Assembly (NCBI RefSeq): GCF_013423485.1 | Contig: NZ_JABFFR010000027.1 | Span: 62,001 to 126,000, forward strand | Reading direction: 5' to 3' | DNA from: Azospirillum oleiclasticum | GTDB taxonomy: Bacteria; Pseudomonadota; Alphaproteobacteria; Azospirillales; Azospirillaceae | Length of the DNA stretch: 64,000 nt | Shown: piece by piece, positions 6,916 to 16,454 of the stretch | Numbering within the stretch: position 1 is the first letter of the stretch | Layout: each line of letters starts with the position of its first letter | The notes under the pieces: generated by a model | What the model was told of the DNA's origin: nothing | What the model saw: only the letters and a program-made list of their open reading frames with translations | The model's database searches: none | Program-made: the position numbers and the translations under genes

Positions 6916-8280
6916 ATGTTTCTCGACAGCCAGGACCGGATCGCTGACAACCGGCCGCGCACGTCCAACGGCATCGCGGTCACCGACGTTGACGGTGACG
7001 GCGTGGCGGAGGTTGTGGTCACCGGCTTCGCCGAGCCCAACCTCGTCCTGAAATGGGACGGGGAGCGGCTGGTCGACACCGCCGATGCCGTGCTGGCCGA
7101 TCCCGCCGGCTGCGCGCTGGGGGTGGCCGCCGCCGATGTGGACGGCGATGGGCGGGAAGAGATCTACATCCTGAACTCCGAACGCGCGTCCGGTCCGAAG
7201 GACGCCGGCGACCGGCTGTTCGCCGGCTTCGGCGACCGCTGGCTCGACCTGCTGGCGCAGGCGGAGAACGCCGCCGTGGCAAATGCCTCCGCGGGGCGAT
7301 CGGTGGCGGTCATCGACCGGCTGGGCACCGGGCGCTACGGGATCGTGGTGGCGAGCGACGGAGCGCCGTTCCGCCTGTACGAGCTGAGCCGCCGCGGCCG
7401 CGTCAGCGACGTGGCGGAGGAGGCGGGGATCGACAGCTACGCCGCCGGGCGCGGGCTGGTCTGCCTGCCGCTGCTGTCCGACCGGATGGACATCTTCGCC
7501 TGCAACGAGGCCGGCCCCAACTTCCTGTTCCGCAACCTCGGCGACGGCACCTTCGAGGAAATCGCCGAGGAGCGCGGGGTGACGGACTCGCGGCAGTCCG
7601 GGCGCGGCGTGGTGGCGCTGGACGCCGACGGCGACGGGCAGTTCGACCTGCTGGTGGCCAACTGGGAGGGCTCGCAGCGGCTGTTCCTCCATCGCACCGG
7701 CGCCTTCGCCGATGCCGCCAATGCCGAACTGTCCATGCCCGTCCGCGTCGGCACCGTGATCGCCGCCGATTTCGACAATGACGGGTACGAGGAGCTGTTC
7801 TTCAACATCCAGGGCGACCGCAACCGCCTGTTCGCGTGGCGCCACGAGGAATGGCAGGAGATCGATCCCGGCGACGCCGCCCTGCCGAAGGGGTTCGGCA
7901 CCGGGGCTGCGGTGGCCGACCTGGACGGCGACGGGCGGCTGGAACTGATCGTCGGCCATGGCGGGCCGCACCCGCAGCCGCTGGCGCTGTTCCGCCCGGT
8001 GCCGAATGGCAACCAGTGGCTGCGGGTGCAGCCGTTGACGGCGCACGCGGCGCCGGCCCGCGGCGCCATCGTCACCTGCACGGCCGGCAGGCGCCGGCAG
8101 ATGCGGGCGGTTTGCGCCGGCTCCGGCTATCTCTGCCAGATGGAGCCGGTCGCCCATTTCGGTCTCGGCGACCTGCGCCAGGTGGAGCAGGTGGAGGTGC
8201 GCTGGCCGGACGGCGCCGTGGCGGTGATCGAGCAGCCGCCGATCGGCCGCCTGCTGACGGTCCAGCACCCGCCGGAGTGA
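6916..8280 (+). CDS. FG-GAP/VCBS repeat protein with ASPIC/UnbV domain (CRTAC1 family)
   Basis: 454-residue protein, probably a seven-bladed integrin-alpha-like beta-propeller. Repeats carry calcium-binding loops of the DxDGDG type: VTDVDGDGVAEVV (about 25-37), AADVDGDGREEIY, ALDADGDGQFDLL, AADFDNDGYEELF and VADLDGDGRLELI. The C-terminal roughly 90 residues (from NGNQWLRVQPL to VEVRWPDGAVAVIEQP) match the ASPIC/UnbV module. Unlike most relatives it shows no signal peptide: it begins MFLDSQDRIADNRPRTSNG. The ligand and role are unknown. It stands alone between min and a chemoreceptor. Confidence 0.82.
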   Translation: MFLDSQDRIADNRPRTSNGIAVTDVDGDGVAEVVVTGFAEPNLVLKWDGERLVDTADAVLADPAGCALGVAAADVDGDGREEIYILNSERASGPKDAGDRLFAGFGDRWLDLLAQAENAAVANASAGRSVAVIDRLGTGRYGIVVASDGAPFRLYELSRRGRVSDVAEEAGIDSYAAGRGLVCLPLLSDRMDIFACNEAGPNFLFRNLGDGTFEEIAEERGVTDSRQSGRGVVALDADGDGQFDLLVANWEGSQRLFLHRTGAFADAANAELSMPVRVGTVIAADFDNDGYEELFFNIQGDRNRLFAWRHEEWQEIDPGDAALPKGFGTGAAVADLDGDGRLELIVGHGGPHPQPLALFRPVPNGNQWLRVQPLTAHAAPARGAIVTCTAGRRRQMRAVCAGSGYLCQMEPVAHFGLGDLRQVEQVEVRWPDGAVAVIEQPPIGRLLTVQHPPE

Positions 8281-8298
8281 GCCGGGCGACTCGATTCG

Positions 8299-8330
8299 CT
8301 TTCAAACTTTGCCTTGAATTTGGTTGAAAG
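8299..8330. repeat. inverted repeat CTTTCAA/TTGAAAG
   Basis: CTTTCAA (8299-8305) and TTGAAAG (8324-8330) form a 7-bp inverted repeat with an 18-base spacer, just after the UnbV-protein stop. It lacks a T-run and may be an operator or a weak mRNA 3' hairpin. Confidence 0.3.
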
Positions 8331-8479
8331 TTGCGTGCATACACGCTCCGGATCGGCTGTGAGCGGAGATGCACACTTGTTCATCCCTGGCTGCCTTCAA
8401 CCTGCGCAGCGTTGATCAAGAAATAAACGATCATTGGTGCGAATGAAAAAAAGTTCGTTTTCCTTTGAATCCTCCCGCA

Positions 8480-8507
8480 TTGCACGCAAGATGTTACCAA
8501 CGTGCAA
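8480..8507. promoter_or_regulatory. possible operator upstream of the chemoreceptor gene
   Basis: TTGCACG (8480-8486) and CGTGCAA (8501-8507) are perfect inverted half-sites 21 bases centre to centre, two helical turns apart. Two more related GCACGC/GGTGCAA copies follow before the ribosome site. The whole 264-base gap is otherwise AT-richer than its surroundings and holds no gene. Confidence 0.4.
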
Positions 8508-8544
8508 CATGGCACGCGGTGCAACGCCGCACGCGGAGGGATAC

Positions 8545-9573
8545 ATGAGCATTGCAGGGAACGAGCTGTTCGACCTGTCGCGGCAGGTGCTCGATGTGGC
8601 GTCGAAGAAGGTGTCGCTGATCGAGGACATCACACGGCGCACCAAGATGCTGGCCATGAACGCCCTGATCGAGGCGGCCCGCGCGGGTGATGCGGGGCGT
8701 GGGTTTGCGGTGGTGGCGAACGAGGTGTCGGAGATCTCGCGCCAGGTGAACTCGATCACCAAGGAGCTTCGGACGGAGATCGCGACCAGGGTCGATCACC
8801 TGACCTCCACCGGCAGCGCCATGGTGCAGGAGATGCACGGCAAGCGGCTGGCCGACCTCGCGCTCAACATGATCGAGATCATCGACCGCAACCTGTACGA
8901 GCGGTCCTGCGATGTGCGCTGGTGGGCGACCGACAGCGCCATGGTCGATTGCGCCACCGATCCCACGCCCGAGAACCGGCAGCAGGCCAGCTACCGGCTG
9001 GGCGTGATCCTGGAGTCCTACACGGTCTATCTTGACCTGTGGGTCGCCAATCTGGCGGGCGAGGTGATCGCCACCGGCCGTCCCAGCCGTTATCCCAGCG
9101 CGGTGGGCGCCCGGGTGATCGACGAGCCGTGGTTCCGTCAGGCGCTCGCCACCCGCAACGGCGGCGAGTTCACGGTGGGTGACGTGGCGCGCAATCGGCT
9201 TCTGGACGACCGCGTGGTCGGCACCTACGCCACGGCGATCCGCCGCGACGGGCGCGCGGACGGCGAGCCGATCGGCGTGCTGGGCATTTTCTTCGACTGG
9301 GAGCCGCAGGCCGCCGCGGTGGTCGAGGGGGTGCGGCTGGAGGACGGGGAGCGCAGCCGCAGCCGATGCCTGCTGATCGACGCACGGCACCGCGTGATCG
9401 CCTCCTCCGACGGCCGCGGTATCCTGACGGAGAGCGTGCCACTGCGCACCAGCGGCCAGAAAATGGGCTATTATACCGATCCGGAGGGCCGCATGATCGG
9501 CTTCTCCCTCACCCCCGGCTACGAGACCTACAAGGGCATGGGCTGGTACGGCGTGATCGTGCAGGAGAAGTGA
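8545..9573 (+). CDS. soluble chemoreceptor-like protein with N-terminal MCP tip and C-terminal Cache-type sensor
   Basis: 342 residues from the ATG at 8545, which follows GGAGGGATAC; 37 codons upstream in frame are unlikely to be translated. Residues about 20-80 carry the methyl-accepting chemotaxis signalling tip (MLAMNALIEAARAGDAGRGF, then AVVANEVSEISRQV) that contacts CheA and CheW. The rest resembles a Cache ligand-binding domain (YTVYLDLWVANLAGEVIATG, IDEPWFRQAL, YYTDPEGRMIGFS). No transmembrane helix or HAMP is seen, so it should be cytoplasmic. The order is the reverse of classical receptors and the coiled coil is very short. Ligand unknown. Confidence 0.75.
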   Translation: MSIAGNELFDLSRQVLDVASKKVSLIEDITRRTKMLAMNALIEAARAGDAGRGFAVVANEVSEISRQVNSITKELRTEIATRVDHLTSTGSAMVQEMHGKRLADLALNMIEIIDRNLYERSCDVRWWATDSAMVDCATDPTPENRQQASYRLGVILESYTVYLDLWVANLAGEVIATGRPSRYPSAVGARVIDEPWFRQALATRNGGEFTVGDVARNRLLDDRVVGTYATAIRRDGRADGEPIGVLGIFFDWEPQAAAVVEGVRLEDGERSRSRCLLIDARHRVIASSDGRGILTESVPLRTSGQKMGYYTDPEGRMIGFSLTPGYETYKGMGWYGVIVQEK

Positions 9574-9619
9574 CAAGGGGGCGGTGCCGGCGTGGTGGCG
9601 CCGGCACCGCCTACGCCCG

Positions 9620-10177
9620 TCAGAAGGACGAGTTCGGTTCCTTCAGGAAGGCCAGCTCCGCCGCCGTGCTGTCGCGCCCCAGGATGGCGTTGCGGTGGGG
9701 GAAGCGGCCGAAACGCTCGATGATCTCCAGATGGCGGTCGGCGGACGCCACCGCACCATCGATGCCGCAGCGTTCCCGCACCAGCCGGACGCACAGCCGC
9801 TGGCTGTCCACATCCTCGTGATGCATGAAGGGCAGGTAGAGGAACATCCGCTCCTCCGCCGTGCAGTCGATGTCGAAGCCGGAGCGCAGCGCGTGCGCCG
9901 CCACCGTGCGGGCTTGCGGGTCGGTGGCGAAGGCCCGCGGGCTGCCGCGGAAGGCGTTGCGCGGCACCTGGTCCAGCAGGATGCACAGGGCCAGACAGCC
10001 GTCCACATCCTCCATCCATGGATCGAAGCCGCCGGCCGCCGCCGTCTCGTGATGCGGCAGCAGCGTTTCCCGCACCAGCCGGTCGAAGCTGTCGGACGGT
10101 TCGAACCAGTAGGGCTTCATCGCCTCGTCGAACCAGAAATCGACGATCTCGTCGATCAGTCCGTCGGCCTTGTCCAT
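9620..10177 (-). CDS. DUF924 family protein
   Basis: 185-residue alpha-helical protein from the ATG at 10177, with GGAGACGCGGG upstream. Family features: the N-terminal IDEIVDFWFDEAMKPYWF, the central LCILLDQVPRNAFRGSPRAFATD, and C-terminal GRFPHRNAILGRDST. The fold is tetratricopeptide-like. No function is established for the family. A start at 10237 in the same frame would cross the upstream terminator and is rejected. It is convergent with the chemoreceptor gene. Confidence 0.85.
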   Translation of the reverse strand: MDKADGLIDEIVDFWFDEAMKPYWFEPSDSFDRLVRETLLPHHETAAAGGFDPWMEDVDGCLALCILLDQVPRNAFRGSPRAFATDPQARTVAAHALRSGFDIDCTAEERMFLYLPFMHHEDVDSQRLCVRLVRERCGIDGAVASADRHLEIIERFGRFPHRNAILGRDSTAAELAFLKEPNSSF

Positions 10178-10236
10178 CCCGCGTCTCCGTGGCTTGGCAT
10201 GCTGCGCTGCGGCAAGCATACGCCGGAACCCGCGCA

Positions 10237-10267
10237 AAAAAAACGGGGCGCCGCGAGGCGCCCCGTC
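10237..10267 (-). terminator. intrinsic terminator of the petABC operon
   Basis: Minus strand: a perfect 10-bp stem ACGGGGCGCC/GGCGCCCCGT with a 4-base loop runs into seven or eight T residues. It lies about 50 bases after the petC stop. Confidence 0.9.
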
Positions 10268-10318
10268 CGGTGTCGATCGGTCGCGGCCGGAGCCGTGCCC
10301 GGTGTCAGTGCCCGGTGG

Positions 10319-11083
10319 TCAGTGCTTGACGCTGCTCCAGAGCTGACGCTTGGTGGCGTACATCAGGCCGGCCAGGACGATCAGGAACAGGATCACCTTC
10401 ACGCCCATCTGCTTGCGGGCGTCCATGTGCGGCTCCGCGACGAAGGTCAGGAAGGTCGCCACGTCGTGCGCCTGCTGCTCCACCGTCGCCTTGGTGCCGT
10501 CGGCGAAGGTCACGCCGTCCGGGTTCAGGATGTTGGGCATGCCCACCTGATGGCCCGGGAAGTACTCGTTGTAGTACATGCCGTCCATCACCGTCACGCC
10601 GTCGGGCGGCTCGCGGAAGCCGGTGAGGAAGGCGTAGAGGTAATCCTCGCCACCCTTGCGGGCCTTCGCCATCAGCGACAGGTCCGGCGGCAGGGCGCCG
10701 TTGTTGGACGCGCGGGCCGCCTGGTCGTTGGCGAAGGGGCTGGGGAAGCGGTCGGCCGGAATGGCCGGACGCATGAACATCTCGCCCGCGTCGTTCGGGC
10801 CGGCCTGGACCTCGTAGCCGGCGGCGATCGCCTTGAGCTGCTCCTCGTTGTAGCCGATGCCCGACAGCGTGCGGATCGGGACCAGCTTCATCGAATGGCA
10901 GGCGGCGCAGACCTCCTTGTAGACCTGGAAGCCGCGCTGGGCCGACGCTTGGTCGATGGTGCCGAAGATGCCGCTGTGCGGCCAGTCCTGGGTCGGGATG
11001 TGCACGCCTTCCGACGCGTGGGCGGCACCGGCCAGCCCGAGGGCGACGGCGGCCGAGAGGAGGACGGTCTTGAGCGCGCGCAT
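10319..11083 (-). CDS. petC: cytochrome c1 of the bc1 complex
   Basis: Haem subunit of ubiquinol-cytochrome c reductase that passes electrons from the Rieske protein to a soluble cytochrome c. It has 254 residues with a cleavable signal peptide ([21 protein letters not shown], cut near AHASEG). The haem c site is Cys59-Ala-Ala-Cys62-His63. A C-terminal anchor helix (GVKVILFLIVLAGLMYA) ends in positively charged residues. Its ATG shares a base with the petB TAA. Last gene of petABC, followed by an intrinsic terminator. Confidence 0.95.
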   Translation of the reverse strand: MRALKTVLLSAAVALGLAGAAHASEGVHIPTQDWPHSGIFGTIDQASAQRGFQVYKEVCAACHSMKLVPIRTLSGIGYNEEQLKAIAAGYEVQAGPNDAGEMFMRPAIPADRFPSPFANDQAARASNNGALPPDLSLMAKARKGGEDYLYAFLTGFREPPDGVTVMDGMYYNEYFPGHQVGMPNILNPDGVTFADGTKATVEQQAHDVATFLTFVAEPHMDARKQMGVKVILFLIVLAGLMYATKRQLWSSVKH

Positions 11084-12351
11084 TATGCCTTCTCCATCGG
11101 CTTGGCGTGGGCTCCGGCGGCGACGCGCCCACCACCCTTCAGAACCGGCTCGCTGATGCTGACGGGCAGCGGCAGCGGGCGCTCCATCTTGCCCAGCACC
11201 GGCAGCAGGACCAGGAAGTGGAAGAAGTAGTAGAAGGTGCCGATGCGGGCGATCAGCAGCCACGCACCCTCCGCCGGCTGGGCGCCGGCATAGCCCAGCA
11301 CCAGCACGCAGAGCACCAGCACCCAGAAGAACTGGCGGTAGATCGGCCGGAACTTGCAGGAGCGCACGCGCGAGGTGTCGAGCCAGGGCAGCACGAAGAG
11401 CACCGCGATGGCGCCGAACATGGCCAGAACGCCGCCCAGCTTGTCGGGAATGGCGCGCAGGATGGCGTAGAAGGGCAGGAAGTACCACTCCGGCACGATG
11501 TGCGCCGGGGTCACCAGCGGGTTCGCCGGGATGTAGTTGTCGGGGTGGCCGAGATAGTTCGGCGCGAAGAACACGAAGGCCGCGTAGAGGATCAGGAAGA
11601 CGACGATGGCGAAGCCGTCCTTGACCGTGACGTAGGGGTTGAACGGCACGGTGTCCTGCGGACCCTTGGCGTCGATGCCCAGCGGGTTGTTCGAGCCGGA
11701 GATGTGCAGCGCCGCCACGTGGAGGATGACGACCGCGAAGATCACGAAGGGCAGCAGGAAGTGCAGCGCGAAGAAGCGGTTCAGCGTGGGGTTGTCGACC
11801 GAGAAGCCGCCCCACAGCCAGGTCACGATCGGGTCGCCGACGATCGGGAAGGCCGAGAACAGGTTGGTGATGACGGTCGCACCCCAGAAGCTCATCTGGC
11901 CCCAGGGCAGCACGTAGCCCATGAAGGCGGTCGCCATCATCAGCAGCAGGATGACCACGCCCAGGATCCACAGGATCTCGCGCGGGGCCTTGTAGGAGCC
12001 GTAGTAGAGACCGCGGAACAGGTGGATGAACACGACGATGAAGAACATCGACGCGCCGTTCGCGTGCACATAGCGCAGCAGCCAGCCGAAATTCACGTCG
12101 CGCATGATGCGCTCGACGGATTCGAAGGCCATGTGCGTGTTGGCGGTGTACTGCATCGCGAGGAACAGGCCCGTCGCGATCATGATGACCAGCATCATCC
12201 CGGCCATCGCCCCGAACGCCCACAGATAGTTGACGTTCTTGGGCATCGGGTATTCGTTGTATTCATGGTTCAGCATCGTGAAGATCGGCAGGCGGCTGTC
12301 GATCCAGGTCACGACGGGGTTGCTGAACTTCGGCGTGTGAGCCTGAGCCAT
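11083..12351 (-). CDS. petB: cytochrome b of the bc1 complex
   Basis: Membrane subunit carrying two b haems and the quinol oxidation and reduction sites. It has 422 residues and about eight transmembrane helices in the full-length bc1 form, not the split b6/IV form. Qo-site motif PEWY is in [20 protein letters not shown], and the haem-ligand His residues are in helices B and D ([20 protein letters not shown] and [20 protein letters not shown]). Preceded by the Rieske gene and followed, with a one-base overlap, by cytochrome c1. Confidence 0.96.
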   Translation of the reverse strand: MAQAHTPKFSNPVVTWIDSRLPIFTMLNHEYNEYPMPKNVNYLWAFGAMAGMMLVIMIATGLFLAMQYTANTHMAFESVERIMRDVNFGWLLRYVHANGASMFFIVVFIHLFRGLYYGSYKAPREILWILGVVILLLMMATAFMGYVLPWGQMSFWGATVITNLFSAFPIVGDPIVTWLWGGFSVDNPTLNRFFALHFLLPFVIFAVVILHVAALHISGSNNPLGIDAKGPQDTVPFNPYVTVKDGFAIVVFLILYAAFVFFAPNYLGHPDNYIPANPLVTPAHIVPEWYFLPFYAILRAIPDKLGGVLAMFGAIAVLFVLPWLDTSRVRSCKFRPIYRQFFWVLVLCVLVLGYAGAQPAEGAWLLIARIGTFYYFFHFLVLLPVLGKMERPLPLPVSISEPVLKGGGRVAAGAHAKPMEKA

Positions 12352-12378
12352 TCGTGGTCTCCCAACTCCTTCAGCGGC

Positions 12379-12948
12379 TTAGCCGAGGCGGATGGCGGTG
12401 TCGCCGGTGAAGGCGTATTGCGGGACCGGAAGGTTGGCCGGAGCCGGCCCCTTGCGGATGCGTCCCGACGTGTCGTAGTGCGAGCCGTGGCACGGGCAGA
12501 AATACCCGTCGTAGTCGCCCTTCGGGTCGGTCGGCTTCTGCCCCAGCGGGACACAGCCGAGATGCGTACAGATGCCGATGACGACGAGCCATTCCGGCTT
12601 GGTGACGCGGGCGCTGTCCGGCTGCGGGTCGCGCAGGTCGCCGAGGTTCACCTCCTTCGCCTCCGTGATCTCCTTCTCGGTGCGGTGCCGGATGAAGACC
12701 GGCTTGCCGCGCCAGGTCACGGTGATCGCCTGACCGACCGCGACCGGCGCCAGGTCGACGTCGATCGAGGCCAGCGCCAGCGTGTCCGCGGCCGGGTTCA
12801 TGCTGTCGATGAAGGGCCAGGCGGCGGCGGCCACACCGACGGCACCCACGGCTCCGGTGGCGAGGTAGAGGAAATCACGGCGCGTCGTCCCCTCGCCGTC
12901 GGGAGCCCCGTGGGCGCCCACGCCGGACGGATGCGTGGTTTCAGCCAT
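12379..12948 (-). CDS. petA: Rieske iron-sulfur subunit of the bc1 complex
   Basis: Carries the [2Fe-2S] cluster that takes the first electron from quinol. It has 189 residues from the ATG at 12948 with GAGGAG upstream; a GTG nine codons earlier is less likely. A twin-arginine signal-anchor ([18 protein letters not shown], 21-38) targets it for folded export. Cluster ligands: Cys127 and His129 in CTHLGC, Cys151 and His154 in CPCHGS, with disulfide Cys132/Cys153. First gene of petABC. Confidence 0.96.
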   Translation of the reverse strand: MAETTHPSGVGAHGAPDGEGTTRRDFLYLATGAVGAVGVAAAAWPFIDSMNPAADTLALASIDVDLAPVAVGQAITVTWRGKPVFIRHRTEKEITEAKEVNLGDLRDPQPDSARVTKPEWLVVIGICTHLGCVPLGQKPTDPKGDYDGYFCPCHGSHYDTSGRIRKGPAPANLPVPQYAFTGDTAIRLG

Positions 12949-13106
12949 TAGCGTCTTTCTCCTCAAGGCAGGCACGCGAGCTGCCTCGGCGCGCCGGAAT
13001 GATGCGTTCGACCTTCGAGTTCAAGCACGACCGGGGGCGCCCGCGCGGTGCCCGCGCCCGGCGACCCGGATTCGGCCGGAATGGGTGAGCCCGACCACGG
13101 AGGTGC

Positions 13107-13135
13107 GGTATACCGTCGCGCATGGCGCTTGAAAA
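13107..13135 (-). promoter_or_regulatory. possible promoter of petABC
   Basis: Minus strand TTTTCA (13135-13130), 17-base spacer, TATACC (13112-13107), about 160 bases before petA. A weaker plus-strand TTGAAA pair for trmL overlaps the same region, so the two units may share a compact divergent control region. Confidence 0.4.
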
Positions 13136-13192
13136 GGCCTTGTCTTCGGACATGATGTCGCGCGCTGCAACGCAACATGATGGCGCTCTCAT

Positions 13193-13717
13193 ATGGCTGG
13201 TCATTCCGTCGGTTCCGCGTTGCGTCTGGTCCTGTTCGAACCGGAGATTCCACAGAACGCCGGGACCATGATGCGGCTTGCCGCGGCCCTCGGCGTCGCC
13301 ATGGATCTGATCGAACCCTGCGGTTTCATCCTTGACGACCGCAGGTTGCGGCGCGCCGGCATGGACTACCTGGACCAGCTCGCCCTGACCCGCCACAGCT
13401 CCTGGGAGGCCTACCGCAACGGTTCGCGGAGCGGACGACTCGTGCTGCTGACGGCTCGGGCCGCCGTCCCCTATACCGCCTTCCGCTTCGCGCCCGACGA
13501 CCGCATCCTGGTCGGGCGCGAGAGCGACGGCGTTCCCGACGCGGTGTTCGGGGCCGCCGACGCGCGCCTCGTGATTCCGCTGGTGCCGCCCGCCCGTTCC
13601 CTTAATGTTGCGCTCGCCGCCGCAATGGTCCTGGGGGAAGCTCTGCGACAGACCGTCGCACCCCCCGACACCGCATCCCACCACACCGTCCCGCCGTCAC
13701 CGGAGCCGATGCGATGA
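13193..13717 (+). CDS. trmL: tRNA (cytidine/uridine-2'-O-)-methyltransferase TrmL
   Basis: SPOUT (SpoU) family enzyme that 2'-O-methylates the wobble base at position 34 of leucine tRNAs using S-adenosylmethionine. It has 174 residues. The three knot motifs are visible: [32 protein letters not shown], and [20 protein letters not shown] followed by LGEALRQ. The C-terminal roughly 20 residues are a variable Pro/Thr tail. The stop overlaps the hemF start by 4 bases, so the two are co-translated. Confidence 0.9.
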   Translation: MAGHSVGSALRLVLFEPEIPQNAGTMMRLAAALGVAMDLIEPCGFILDDRRLRRAGMDYLDQLALTRHSSWEAYRNGSRSGRLVLLTARAAVPYTAFRFAPDDRILVGRESDGVPDAVFGAADARLVIPLVPPARSLNVALAAAMVLGEALRQTVAPPDTASHHTVPPSPEPMR

Positions 13718-14586
13718 CCACCGTTCCCCCCGCCTCCCGCCAGGCCGAAGCCGCCGCGTGGTTCGCCCTGCTGCGCGACCGCATCTGCGCGACGTTCGAG
13801 CGGCTGGAGGACGAGCTGACCGGTACCGAGCACGCCGCCATGCCCCCCGGCCGCTTCGAGCGCAAGGAGTGGCAGCGCACCGACCACGCCGGGATGCCTG
13901 GCGGCGGCGGGGTCATGTCGATCATGCGGGGCCGGGTGTTCGAGAAGGTGGGGGTGAACATCTCCACCGTGCACGGCACCTTCAGCCCGGAATTCCGCGC
14001 CAACATCTCCGGTGCGGCGGAGGACGGGCGCTTCTGGGCGGCGGGGATCAGTCTGGTGGCGCACATGCGCTCGCCGCTGGTGCCGGCCACCCACATGAAC
14101 ACCCGCCACATCGTCACCAGCCAGGGTTGGTTCGGCGGCGGCGCCGACCTCACCCCCATGGTGCCGGACGAGGCGGACACCGCCGCCTTCCATGGTGCCC
14201 TGAAGGCCGCCTGCGACCGCCACGATCCCGCCTACTACCCGCGCTACAAGGAATGGTGCGACCGCTACTTCTTCCTGCCGCACCGGGGGGAGACGCGGGG
14301 CGTGGGCGGCATCTTCTTCGACAATCTGGACACCGGCGACTGGGACCGCGATTTCGCCTTCACCCGCGACGTCGGGCTGGCGTTCCTGGATGTCTATCCG
14401 GAGATCGTCCGCCGCCGCATGAACGAGCCCTGGACGGCGGAGCAGCGCGAGCACCAGCTCGTCCGCCGCGGCCGCTATGTGGAGTTCAACCTGCTGTATG
14501 ACCGCGGCACGACCTTCGGGCTGAAGACCGGCGGCAACACCGAGGCCATCCTGATGAGCCTGCCGCCCGAGGTGAAGTGGCCGTGA
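13714..14586 (+). CDS. hemF: oxygen-dependent coproporphyrinogen III oxidase
   Basis: Converts coproporphyrinogen III to protoporphyrinogen IX in haem synthesis, with oxygen. It has 290 residues. The conserved core is present: [15 protein letters not shown], the His-containing [17 protein letters not shown], and the family signature near the C-terminus ([20 protein letters not shown], then [15 protein letters not shown]). Supplies haem in a region rich in respiratory genes. Overlaps trmL by 4 bases and the next gene by 4. Confidence 0.96.
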   Translation: MTTVPPASRQAEAAAWFALLRDRICATFERLEDELTGTEHAAMPPGRFERKEWQRTDHAGMPGGGGVMSIMRGRVFEKVGVNISTVHGTFSPEFRANISGAAEDGRFWAAGISLVAHMRSPLVPATHMNTRHIVTSQGWFGGGADLTPMVPDEADTAAFHGALKAACDRHDPAYYPRYKEWCDRYFFLPHRGETRGVGGIFFDNLDTGDWDRDFAFTRDVGLAFLDVYPEIVRRRMNEPWTAEQREHQLVRRGRYVEFNLLYDRGTTFGLKTGGNTEAILMSLPPEVKWP

Positions 14587-15113
14587 ACCGGCGCAGCCGC
14601 ATCGCGCGCGGGATCGCCGTCGCCGCCGTGCTGGCGGTGTCGGCGCTCTGCCTGGGCATGTCGGCGCTGTTGGGCTGGATCACCGTCGCCGCCCCGCGCG
14701 TGACCGTCGCGGGCATGGTGCTGGAGAAGGGGCTGGAATACGCCTCCTCCGGCCGTGCCGGCGGCTGGCGGCTGCTGCTCACCGTGGAGGGGCAGCCCTA
14801 TGTCTTCACCCGCCAGGTCGGCTGGTTCGACAGCAACGAGGCGATGGTGGAGGCGGTGGCGACCGGCCGTCCGGCCACACTCACCGTCATCGGCCCCGAG
14901 ATGGAGGACGAGGACGCCTATGATCCCGACGACCGCCGCGTTCCCATCGTGTCGCTGGTGCAGGACGGGGCGACGGTGTTCGGCGCGCTGCCCATGCTGG
15001 GACCGCGAGTGTTCGGGCTGCTGATCCTCGTCGTCATCGGGCTCGGCGCGGGGCTCGCCGGGCTGGCGCTGATGCGGCGCCCGCGAGACGTCGGGCCGGC
15101 CCCGTCGCCCTGA
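14583..15113 (+). CDS. membrane protein of unknown function (DUF3592-like)
   Basis: 176 residues if the GTG at 14583 is used, which gives a GTGA overlap with the hemF stop and 10-base spacing from a GAGG; a GTG at 14577 is the alternative. An N-terminal helix ([20 protein letters not shown]) and a C-terminal helix ([20 protein letters not shown]) flank an extracytoplasmic domain of about 90 residues with a beta-rich look ([20 protein letters not shown]). The layout resembles DUF3592 proteins. No functional motif; its link to hemF may be positional only. Confidence 0.65.
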   Translation: MNRRSRIARGIAVAAVLAVSALCLGMSALLGWITVAAPRVTVAGMVLEKGLEYASSGRAGGWRLLLTVEGQPYVFTRQVGWFDSNEAMVEAVATGRPATLTVIGPEMEDEDAYDPDDRRVPIVSLVQDGATVFGALPMLGPRVFGLLILVVIGLGAGLAGLALMRRPRDVGPAPSP

Positions 15114-15128
15114 CCCGACTCCGGTCGC

Positions 15129-15707
15129 TCAGATCAGCTTGATCACCAGGAAGCCGCCGATCAGCGCCACGGCGAACAGGCTGGTGACCAGCGTCAGGCG
15201 CTTCTCGATGAAGATGCGGATCGGCTCGCCGAACCAGTAGAGCAGGGCGGCCACCAGGAAGAAGCGCATGGAGCGCGAGATCAGCGAGGCCCCGATGAAC
15301 ACCCAGATGTCCAGATGCGCCACGCCCGCGGTGATGGTCAGCAGCTTGTAGGGGATCGGCGTCATCCCCTTGATGATCAGGATCTCGGCGCCGTACTGGA
15401 TGAAGGTGTCGCGCAGCGCCGCGAACTGTGCCTCCAGATGGTAGAGGTCGATGACCCAGCGGCCGATCGTCTCGTACAGGAAGAAGCCGATCATGTAGCC
15501 GGCGATGCCGCCGACCACCGAGGCCGCGGTGCAGATCGCCGCGATGCGCCACGCCGCCTGGCGGTTGGCGAGGATCATCGGGATCATCAGCAGGTCGGGC
15601 GGGATGGGGAAGAAGGAACTCTCCGCGAAGGAGACGCCCGCCAGCCATCGGGTGGCGTGGCGCGAGGCCGCCTTGGCCATGGTCCAGTCGTACAAACGCT
15701 TCAGCAT
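15129..15707 (-). CDS. YqaA/DedA-type VTT-domain membrane protein
   Basis: 192 residues, about four to five membrane segments. It has the VTT hallmarks: the early FAESSFFPIPPDLLMIPM reentrant region, the Gly-rich GGIAGYMIGFFLYE, and KGMTPIPYKLLTITAGVAHL with its Pro-containing motif. DedA relatives are linked to undecaprenyl phosphate or phospholipid recycling; the YqaA branch is less understood. It is convergent with the hemF unit, only 15 bases from the preceding stop. Confidence 0.82.
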   Translation of the reverse strand: MLKRLYDWTMAKAASRHATRWLAGVSFAESSFFPIPPDLLMIPMILANRQAAWRIAAICTAASVVGGIAGYMIGFFLYETIGRWVIDLYHLEAQFAALRDTFIQYGAEILIIKGMTPIPYKLLTITAGVAHLDIWVFIGASLISRSMRFFLVAALLYWFGEPIRIFIEKRLTLVTSLFAVALIGGFLVIKLI

Positions 15708-15868
15708 GACGGCCGCCGCTTTCCCAAGTCGATGGTGGAGCCGCCCTTGTAAGCGCGGACACGGCCGAGCGCCAGATGCGACTCGGGAGGAAGGCCGTGA
15801 AAGCCCGGCGACGCCCCGTCGCGCCCGGCCGCCGGGACGGAGTTACCCACAGGCGGCGAAAACGGGCG

Positions 15869-15897
15869 TTGCGTCGGCCGCCGATCCCCAATACATA
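15869..15897 (+). promoter_or_regulatory. rnpB promoter
   Basis: TTGCGT (15869-15874), 17-base spacer, TACATA (15892-15897). The expected start seven or eight bases on (about 15904) coincides with the first base-paired position of the RNase P RNA, which supports both calls. Confidence 0.65.
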
Positions 15898-15904
15898 AGG
15901 CGCC

Positions 15905-16331
<427 letters not shown>

Positions 16332-16393
16332 TTCAACACACCCCCGTACCGCGCTCCCCATTCGATCGGGCGGCCCACAGGGCTTCGTCCCCG

Positions 16394-16414
16394 TTATCCC
16401 CAGCCTTGTCCACA
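16394..16414 (+). promoter_or_regulatory. two near-consensus DnaA boxes
   Basis: TTATCCCCA (16394-16402) and TTGTCCACA (16406-16414) each differ by one base from the TTATCCACA box and lie in the same direction, 12 bases apart. A looser GGATAGCTGTGG follows. Could be a DnaA-controlled site; two boxes alone do not make an origin. Confidence 0.4.
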
Positions 16415-16439
16415 GCCGGTGGATAGCTGTGGGGCAACA

Positions 16440-16454
16440 TCCCATCCCATCCCA
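16440..16454 (-). repeat. upstream triple TCCCA repeat resembling MraZ half-sites
   Basis: TCCCA occurs three times without gaps, so the first and third are 10 bp apart, the spacing of MraZ boxes. The following TGCTAT also matches the main operator 285 bases downstream. The rest of the 525-base rnpB-mraZ gap (16455-16700) is AT-rich with no gene; a TATGC/GCATA hairpin lies near 16618-16632. Confidence 0.35.
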
